DNA of 64,000 nt. It comes from Actinomortierella ambigua. Its lineage: Eukaryota > Mortierellomycota > Mortierellomycetes > Mortierellales > Mortierellaceae. Both the position numbers and the translations under genes were made by a program. The stretch covers positions 81,202 to 145,201 of the forward strand of contig JAAAJB010000010.1 in assembly GCA_016098155.1 (NCBI GenBank). Reading direction: 5' to 3'. Below, piece after piece: positions 56,549-64,000 of this stretch; position 1 is the stretch's first letter; each line of letters starts with the position of its first letter. The notes under the pieces were generated by a model that worked only from the letters and a program-made list of their open reading frames with translations, had not been told where the DNA came from and searched no databases.

Positions 56549-58038
56549 GGAATAGAAAATGAGTTGTTGGAACCAAGGTTAGAGTTGGGGGAGCGGGAGT
56601 TAGGAAGGTACTCGGGGAGTATTAATTTTGTCGAGATGGTTTGCATGAGGCGAGGTGAGTGAGTGGTCCATTAGGCCAATATGGAAAAATCACAAAAGAA
56701 AAACCTACATTAGATCCATGCACATGTACATGTATTCGTCGTCCTGAAAAGCAAAGCGCATGTTCACGACAAAAATATGGTCAAGGGTCTCGAGAATTTG
56801 CCGTTCCCGGAGCACGTTCTTGACAGCGTCCATCTTGATGACCTGTGCTTTCGAGATGTACTTGAGTGCATATGTCTTGCCTGTCTCTCGTCGCTCGACC
56901 ATGCGGACCTAAGTAAGACGGGGAGTGCCAAACAAAATAGATCGCATTAAAGAACGTTCCTTCCGTAAACAACATGTGTTCTGGACTCAGTGGCCGTCTC
57001 TTGATGCTTTTTCCGTGTCTCGATCGCGAGGAATGTTGGACCTGAGAGGTCATTGTTTTCAATCCAATAGAGTTGGGTGACGCCGAAAAGCCATTTTCGC
57101 CAGGAACGAATAGTATTGTAGACTTTCAATCTGCTCCTCGGGAATGCATTCATTTGTGGTGTCTGAAGTAATCGAGTGTTGGTTGAAGAACAACACGGAC
57201 CCCCAGCCATGTTGGTATCTCTTTCCCCCTTTCCTCATCCTTTGACTGTCGGAGAACGAGAGAGGGAGAAGGAGAGGGAGAGAGGAAGTGTGTTGAAGTA
57301 CAGAAAGGGGCGCGAGTGATTGATGGTGATCGATAGCGAGAAGGATATCGTTCGCCCAAGAAGAGGCGGGGTCCAGCAATTGGCACTTCATTGGCACTGT
57401 CGCTGGAGTGAGTCGAATGCTTGGATCGCCACAACGTTCCTTTTCGTGGTGTGAAATGGTGAAACGTGTGATCCTGACCCCTGTTTCTCCCTACTGAAAG
57501 CCAGGGGTGTTGTGTGTTTTGAGCTAGCCTTCATCCTTCTTGACCTGTGCTGTGCACAGAGACGTAACCTGGAGTGCCCCTTCTCTCATTCCTTACAGTT
57601 GCTCATCGAAGGTAGTTCCATGGGATGAGACGAAACATGCAAAGGGTCTAGTTCGAGAAAGAGCGTGTGAGAGAGAGAGAGAGAGCAATAAAAGTGGGTT
57701 TCTCTATTTACCTTTCCGAACGATCCTCGGCCAATCACTCGTAACAGTTTGAACTGGAAGAGGTTGACTATTGACGGCGAGCGAGAAGCAATTGAGAAGA
57801 GAGAGAGATCCGATAGACCCACAGGGGCATGTGTGACAAGCAGGGCGGGGAACGAGAGGGAGGAAAGGGGAAGCGAAGAGGGGAAAGAAATAGAAGAGTG
57901 TGAGTCGACTGGCCATGTCTCCCATGGCTGATGCCTGTCTTCAACTGATTCGGTGGAGTGCATTTGGCATTTGGTGAGCATTCGCTTGCCTTCATTGTCA
58001 AAAATATCCTCCTGGTCTCTGCTTGGGCCGTTTCCCAT
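53846..58038 (-). CDS. YANK/STK32-family AGC kinase with long Gln/His/Pro-rich tail
   Basis: Serine/threonine kinase of the YANK (STK32) group. Exons 58038-57990, 57767-57712, 56908-56709, 56499-56043 and 55921-53846 give 945 residues. The N-terminal MGNGPS is a good N-myristoylation sequence, pointing to membrane attachment. Kinase landmarks are GRGSFGKV (29-36), Lys51 in TYALKYISK, GGDLRFHL, IVHRDIKPDN (Asp144), TDFN (Asp162; Asn in place of the usual Gly, normal for YANKs), GTVAYMAPEV and DVDWW-like SVDWWAVGI. The first intron has a GC donor (G|GCAAGC). After the kinase domain comes a charged coiled coil (about residues 320-370) and a roughly 550-residue tail with long Gln, His, Pro and Gly tracts. 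It ends with a compact conserved-looking segment (NYMMALIEREFATFDYTMYE). Confidence 0.9.
54056..54460 (-). repeat. Gln/His codon-repeat region in the YANK tail
   Basis: CAG/CAA/CAC-type repeats (read on the minus strand) encode poly-Gln and alternating Gln-His tracts. They are likely length-variable. Confidence 0.8.
57768..57989 (-). other. GC-AG intron in the YANK gene
   Basis: The donor G|GCAAGC at 57989-57988 and the acceptor CAATAG at 57769-57768 are the only pair that joins FDNE to VNLFQFKLLRVIG in frame, matching the YANK N-terminus. No GT donor is available in the right frame nearby. Confidence 0.7.
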
Positions 58039-59077
58039 GTTAAGTGTAGATGTAACCGAGTCAGAGCTGGAGGGTCGAGATGGTGGATTCTATGGTGCAC
58101 CGCGTAAAAGAGGGAGACGGAGGAGGAGGAGAAGGGGAGAAGGAGAAGGGGTAAAAGGTCGCTGGAAAGAGAGGTGCAAGAGTGGTGAATGAATGAGAGT
58201 ATTGAATGGTGCACCGCCCTCGCACTCGCCTCTTTCTATGGAAGTGTGCTGTCGTGTGTGGTGCTGAGGACCAAAGAAAGGAAAGCGCTGGAGAGAAGTG
58301 ATGTTTTGGAAAGGTGTGGGTGCTCTCTGGCTCAAAGGTACCACCTCAAACAACAACAACAACAGCACAACAACAAACAACAACGTGCATAGCACGGCTC
58401 ATACGAGAGGTGCGCGGAGGAGGGAAAAGAAGAAAAAAGAAATAATAAAACAAAAAAGTCGAAGGGCGATGAATGGTTGGTCTGGTAGATGCTGGTGATT
58501 TAACAGGGATGTAGAAAGGAGAGCGATGCGATGTGGAATGAAGATGGGAGGCAGATTCAGTGTGGCACAAAAGTATAAAATTTCAGGAACACAGAAAAAT
58601 AAAGGTGCTCTCTGGTCCAACGCATGCTTTGTCAGAAAATGAGCCAGCGTCGTGATCGGATAAAAAAGCAGCATACCGCACCTGCCCCCCTCCCTCTCTC
58701 CCTCCTGTACTTTAGTCTGTCTACAATGCACTGCTATAAGTCGCTTGACGTTTTTGACGGTGTCCTCTCTGGGCTGAGCCGCCGCTTCCACCACCCTGCG
58801 AAGCTTGGCCTTTCTGCTGGCGTTTGCTGTGCACTTTCTGAACGTCTGCCCCAAACAACAAAGCCCTCTCTTCGGTCTCTCTTACTATTCCTCCTTCCCC
58901 TCCCCCCCCCCTGCATTTCCACAATGTCATTAGTCCCATTGCTCCGCGGCGTGTCTCGGTTCATCGCCCACCTATATAACAAAACGCTCTCGATCGCGTC
59001 TATATTTCATTACAAGATATAGTACGGCGCCCTCATTTTCGTACAATACGGCGAGTCTCAGAGGCGCATCAGCGGCA
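58039..59077. other. Intergenic between YANK and kelch genes
   Basis: About 1.0 kb upstream of the kinase and downstream of the kelch gene, both on the minus strand. It contains GA-rich blocks and an imperfect CAA repeat at about 58350-58382. No gene is recognised. Confidence 0.5.
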
Positions 59078-60969
59078 TCACCGCTTATCGCATGCCGTTG
59101 TGTGGCTACCAAAGTCTTCGTCTTCCTCGCCATCCTCCAGGTCATCCTCGTCTTCTGCCCGTCGAAGGAGGATCTAATAGAGAGAGGGAGAAAGAGAGAG
59201 AGAAAAGAGGGTGTTTAGTATATCTCTTTAGTTGCGCAGAATGACACAATGAGCAAACACGCGCTAAGCGCCGCACCATGCTCACCCTCTTTTGTCCCTC
59301 GTACGGTGAGGGGCATCCTCCGTTTCAAACATCTCTCACCTTCTGCATCTTTCTTAAATTACCTGAAAGTCCGTGATCTGTGGCAGATACGCACACGTGC
59401 TCAAATCGAGAATGTACACGTCGTCAAAGACTGTCTGGCCATCATAGCCGCCAAATACAAACAGCCGAGAGTCGTAAAGAAGTGAAGCATGGTAGCCACG
59501 GCCAGCGGGCGGGATGCCATACACTTTGCGTGTTTCCCATGACCATGTAACTATTTTTGAAAATGCAAACAAGGAGATGTCAACAAACAAACAAGGCACA
59601 AACAAACGAATGAAGGCAACGCGTTGATGATTGGGTTAATTTGCTGATACCGATCGCCCCCTCCCAAAAAATGCATAATCATACAGAATTAAGTGGTCCC
59701 TATTAATGTTGGGAAAATGAATAAATAAGAAAATAAAAAACACTTACCAAGATTCAACATGACAACATCCGAGGAATACCGACTTCCATCATGTCCACCG
59801 ATAATGAAGAGGTAAGATCCGACTTGAGTCGCTGTGTGCGATAAGCGAGGTAGAGCGCGATTGATGTCAATCTTAACCCATTCACGCGAGTTCAGATCCA
59901 GAACGTGCACATCTGAAAAGCACTCGTGACCATCCGAACCACCGTACACGATAAAGTGGGACTTGATCAAGTTGGAAGTATGGTATCCCCGGGACGTTGG
60001 GATTGTGCCTGTTGTCCTAAACTCGGACCAGACCATCGTCGCCAGATTGAGTTGGTACACGTCATTCAGTGCCCGCACGCCGTCGCCGCCACCAAACACA
60101 TAAATACAGTTGTTGTAGACGCAAGTCGTGTGAGCTCGGCGTTTGCATGGTTTGGTTCCTGTGGTCTGAGGATTAGTCCACGTCAACGTATCTAGTCATC
60201 CCATCCCAAGAAAAAAAAATCGAACAACAAAAAAAAAAGTGTTAGGTAAGCACAGGACACGCACAAAAACGTGACAAACTAGATCTTCCAGGATGAATAA
60301 GGGGAAAAAGAACAACAAATAAACAAACGCGCCTCCATCAGTCTCTTACCTGTATCGAGCATGTACAGCTCATTGAAATAATGTGGTCCATCGCCACCGC
60401 CAAAGACATATAACCGCTTATTATCCACCAGCGTGGCCGAATGGGCTCGACAAGGTGGCGGGATGGATCCATTGGTCTTTGGTTGTGACCAAGTCATCGT
60501 GTCTGCATCAAAGATGTACAGAGTGTTGTAGCATGTCTTGGTATCGCAACCACCAAAGATATATACAGATTCGCCAACAAGCGTCGCTGTTTGTGCACGC
60601 AGCTCCTTGGGTGGGATCTGACCATGGACCTTGGCACGCGACCAATGCATGGCTGGTGTCGGTGCAGGTGGCACTGTAGTACTGGGTCGAGGCCCGCCGC
60701 CTGTACCACCAGCGCCACCCCCACCGCTGCTGCCATCGCCTCCCTTATGTCGATGCTTCCGTGAGTGAGAGTGAGAGGACGAAGACTGGTACGACTGCCC
60801 GTGATGGTGGTGATGGTGGTGACCGTGTGTGTCATGTCGCGAATGCTTCGAGCTAGACGACGATGGGTTGTGTTGGTGATGGCTGTGCTGTTGGTGTGTA
60901 GATGAAGATCCTCCATGCTTATGAGTGGACGGCTGTGATGTTGAAGACGAGGATGCTACTGCTGATGCC

Positions 60970-61003
<34 letters not shown>

Positions 61004-62990
61004 CTGCTGTTGCTGCTGTCACTGTTGCTGAAGACGTTGTCTTTGAGGACTGACTTGTAGTTGACCGACTACCACCGCCGTTTGTTGAGGGCGACGAAGA
61101 GCTGGGTCCGGTATGTGCCCCCACTATGGCTGATCCTTCGGGTTTGGTTGTGGCCAGGGAAGTTACTGATGGCTCCATCATTGGGTCATTTCGGCTCTGG
61201 AGCTGCTGTTGCTGAGAGGTCGCACTCGCTTCTGCAGCAAACGTCTGCGAGGCCATTGTAGGTGCTACGATCGCTGGTCCACTAATAACAGAGGAATGGC
61301 CAATGTCACTCGAAGCGATAGAAGAGAAGGAGGTGTTACCCGCCGCGCTGGCATATTGGGTAGGACTGTGCGTCTGTGAGCTGCTATTATTGCTGCCAGC
61401 GATGGCCTGGCGAGCGATGGAGGTTGACGAGATTGGAGATGAATTGGTGCTAAACGACGCGTGGTGGGCAGACTGGGTGCCTGTTGGGCTCGTGGGAACC
61501 GAGGCCGACGTGTGGGTAGAAGCAGCAGCCATGATGGTGGAGATGCCTCGCGTGAGCTGGCCTTGCTTGGGAGGGATGGTGGGTGAGGGGAGCGAGGCAA
61601 TGAAGCTGCTGTTGCTAGAATAGGCGATGGGCTGTTGGTTGAACGACGCGCTGTTGGATAGGATACTATTGGAAACAATATGCGAGGGTGTCTCCCGGTC
61701 TCTTGTGGTCGAGCTCGAGGTCAGGCTGCTGAACGAGTGGATGCTGCTGATGCTGCTAATGCTCGTATTAGGACCCTGTGGTGAAGGAGGCTGCTGACGC
61801 GAATGCGAAGCAGAAGTGGCAGTGGTGGAAGCCGAGTGGTGGTGAGGTTGGTGGTGGTGGTGGTGGTGGTTGTTGTTGTGCGACCGCTGTTGTTGTGGGT
61901 GGTGCTGGTGTTGTGGTGGGTGTTGCTGGTGTTGTGGTTGTTGTAGCTGTTGTTGAATATGATACGAGACTGAAGACGACGAGGAAGTTCGTGGCAAGTG
62001 TTGGTAGCCTACGGTGTCGGGAGTCACCACGGTATAGTTGGTGGGAGTGTGTTGATAGTGTCGCCCTGCAAGAGCCTGGTCACCCGCGATTAATGTGCTC
62101 GTGCTGGACTGACTTGTTGATGATCGCGCGCTGACGGGAGGAGGTGGCGATTGCACCCTGCAGACAGACAGACAGTCAGACAGATACAGGTGGGCAGGAC
62201 AGGTAGATGATAGATGCGCAGGATGAGAGGATGAACAATCGAAACAGTTGTCAGAGTCACACGAATGAGAAGAACAGGCAGGTGTGTGTGTGCGTTGCAG
62301 TCGAGAGGTGGAGGTGGTGGAGTGGAGGAGGGGTGGGGAGGAGGGGGAGGACAGGGAAAAAAGAAAAAGGTGAATAGGATGAATGATGAGGTGGAGGCGG
62401 ATGGAGGCCAGAGAAGAGGGGAGGGACTGTTCTGCTTGCCGGTTCCCTTCACCAGAAATGTTTAAAGGAGGAGAAGGAGGAGAAGGGGGGGGAGGGAGGA
62501 GGCTGGTTGAGTGAGTGGTGAGTGGGTGAGGCGCACCTGTCCTGTCTCTGCCAGTTATTATCACCACTTCAATCACCACATCACTCAGGCAACAATAATA
62601 ATCACTCTTCCCAATCTATCTCTACATCAGCATTAAGGGTTTGAATCTGCTTTGGTCAAAGGAAGGGGTGTCGATTGCCCAACAAGGCCCCCCCCCTGCT
62701 TGCCCGGCCAACCGACAAGAGCGCAAGTGGCCCATGAGAGAATGCTTTTCTTTCACACTCTTTCTCCCTCTCTGTCTGTCTCCGTCCCTCCGTCTCGCTG
62801 CTCATATCCAGACCAGCTCTCTTGTCTTCCGAGCGAACAATTGACCCTGGGTACCAAAAGTTTACCTTGTTGACGAGCTCCCCATAGGCGAGTTGGTTCG
62901 TCGGCTACCTCCGGACCCACTGGATGACATTCGTGTGTATATCTGTCCAGACGAACTTGTTGGCGGTGTCTCGTCCTTGGACCGGGTCAT
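59078..62990 (-). CDS. Kelch-repeat beta-propeller protein with long disordered N-terminus
   Basis: Probable scaffold or adaptor. Exons 62990-62866, 62157-60350, 60191-59748, 59550-59363 and 59173-59078 give 886 residues. The first roughly 545 residues are disordered: a Ser/Thr/Gly start (MTRSKDETPPTSSSGQIYTR), Gln/His-rich tracts, poly-Ala (about 17) and a His-rich block. Six kelch repeats follow (about residues 545-850), each with an FGG or YGG turn: YIFGGCD, YVFGGGD twice, IVYGGSD, FIIGGHD and FVFGGYD. The last exon encodes a very acidic tail (RRAEDEDDLEDGEEDED). Exon 1 was found by extending the frame across a CTGCAG acceptor at 62158; without it the frame runs into CT-rich leader up to 62579. 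There is no BTB or F-box domain. The layout is loosely like fungal Tea1-type polarity kelch proteins, but without their coiled coil. Confidence 0.82.
60965..61025 (-). repeat. Poly-Ala codon repeat in the kelch gene
   Basis: Consecutive GCA/GCG/GCC-type codons (GCT/TGC on the plus strand) encode an Ala run in the disordered N-terminus. Confidence 0.8.
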
Positions 62991-64000
62991 GTCAACCGAG
63001 CGATGAAGGTGCAATGTAGAGAGGGGGCAGATGGCAATGGGAAAGAAAGGTGGAAAAAGATGATGAGCTCGGGGAGGAGAAAGAGAGCCATGGCCACACT
63101 AAGGCGTCGCAGTGTGTCCTGCCAGCGGTTGTTGAGGGGAACCTTGCATTCTGATTCTTGTCCTACCATTTCGCCTCTAGTCTACCAACCAATTCTCCTT
63201 TGCACTCGCTACTCGGTATCTTCGTATGACTCTTTTGCCCGCCCCACGGTTTAAAGAGACTGAGCCACCAACATGAATTCTCTTCCATGATATTGAATGG
63301 TTCCAAACAAAGCAAAGTTACAAGCAAATGAGGGCCTTTTTTCTTGGACCCTGCGCTAGCTTCCGTTTGAAATGTTCCATGAAGACGGAAAGAAGCTTCA
63401 GGCCCAGCCTGCTATAAATTATGCCCGGTCACGATGAGTTATCCTTGCCTTCTCGGTACCTGTGGCCGACAACGGCCTAAATATTGGATCAAACGAGTGA
63501 CACACCTTTGTCGACCCTTCGTCATCAGAAATCACAATGTCACCCATCCCACCAACTTCCTAGACCACATCTAGTGGAGCCACTGCCCTACCTTTGTCCT
63601 TATGCCGGCTTTGGTTTGTGGTTTGACCTGGTTGAAGTACAGCCCTGTGCATGTCACATCCTTTCCGGAACATCTCCAGTCGATGGGAACTTACGTTCAT
63701 TTCCCCGTTAGACCAGAGACAGCTGTCATAGACAACTTCGTAGTGGAGCTGACGACTTGCTCTTTCACACAAACGTCGGGACAACCGAGCCTCTCGTCAG
63801 TCCGCCGAAACCTGCCGTCTATCTGGCATGGTCTCGCATCCATTTGCTGAGCATGGGTTGGGAAGGTAGAAGTGGGGAATGACCATAGATCTCTGGGGTT
63901 GGTCCTGGTGGAAGGTGTTTAAGAATTGTACATACATTTGGTATTGGGAAGACAATTTGTCGTCTTTCAACACTTTTTTTTTTTTTTTTTTTTTTTTTTT
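62991..64000. other. Region upstream of the kelch gene, ending in poly-T
   Basis: About 1.0 kb, mixed composition, with no recognised gene on either strand. It should hold the kelch promoter. The last bases (about 63976-64000) are a pure T-run, resembling the runs at the two internal gaps, so the window may end near another gap. Confidence 0.5.

Noticed and set aside
62158..62579. Extension of the kelch frame up to 62579
   Set aside because: CT-rich leader or intron ending in CTGCAG; a proper first exon was found at 62990-62866.
1..64000. CRISPR arrays, operons, prokaryotic mobile elements, tRNA or rRNA genes
   Set aside because: The DNA is eukaryotic with spliced genes; no spaced identical repeats, transposase or cloverleaf-like sequence was seen.

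Overview
The window is eukaryotic nuclear DNA, most likely from a filamentous early-diverging fungus of the Mucoromycota/Mortierellomycota grade. Genes are compact and mostly intron-bearing, with GT-AG introns of about 100-200 bp, separated by GA/CT-rich intergenic DNA. It holds two family-2 cell-wall glycan synthases, an MT-A70 methyltransferase of the type linked to N6-methyladenine in early-diverging fungi, a fungal-type YANK kinase and wax-synthase-like MBOAT enzymes. The lineage is inferred from gene content, not from a search. Two 10-N gaps lie next to poly-T runs.

Layout, left to right: the 5' exon of a mitochondrial Fe-S type L-serine dehydratase (-); NTF2 (+); an ARMT1/DUF89 damage-control phosphatase (+, with a gap in its second intron); a membrane-anchored M24B Xaa-Pro dipeptidase (-); a hyaluronan-synthase-like GT2 enzyme (-); 3.3 kb without a recognisable gene; a GPP1-like HAD phosphatase (-); three intronless MBOAT genes in tandem (+); an MTA1-like MT-A70 methyltransferase (-); a region with the second gap; a YGQPA-repeat CYSTM protein (+); an F-box protein (-); cyclin L (-); a 1024-residue membrane-anchored amphipathic-repeat protein (+); a chitin-synthase-like GT2 enzyme with a very long tail (-); 4.4 kb without a recognisable gene; a secreted polysaccharide deacetylase (+); a small membrane protein (-); PA2G4 (+); a YjbQ/UPF0047 protein (-); eIF2-alpha (+); a YANK/STK32 kinase with a Gln/His-rich tail (-); a kelch-repeat protein (-); and 1 kb ending in a poly-T run.

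Exon structures were built by hand from GT-AG sites, reading-frame continuity and remembered family alignments. Every multi-exon model except the truncated first gene closes on an exact multiple of three. Functional themes are cell-wall and extracellular glycans (two synthases and a deacetylase), neutral lipid or wax esters (three MBOATs), nucleic-acid methylation, and translation (PA2G4 and eIF2-alpha flanking YjbQ). These are ordinary dispersed eukaryotic genes, not an operon. The least routine elements are the HAS-like synthase, the intronless MBOAT array, the MTA1-like enzyme, the giant amphipathic repeat protein, a GC-AG intron in the kinase gene, and paired inverted repeats in the long first intron of eIF2-alpha. 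I found no tRNA, rRNA, CRISPR array or transposon.
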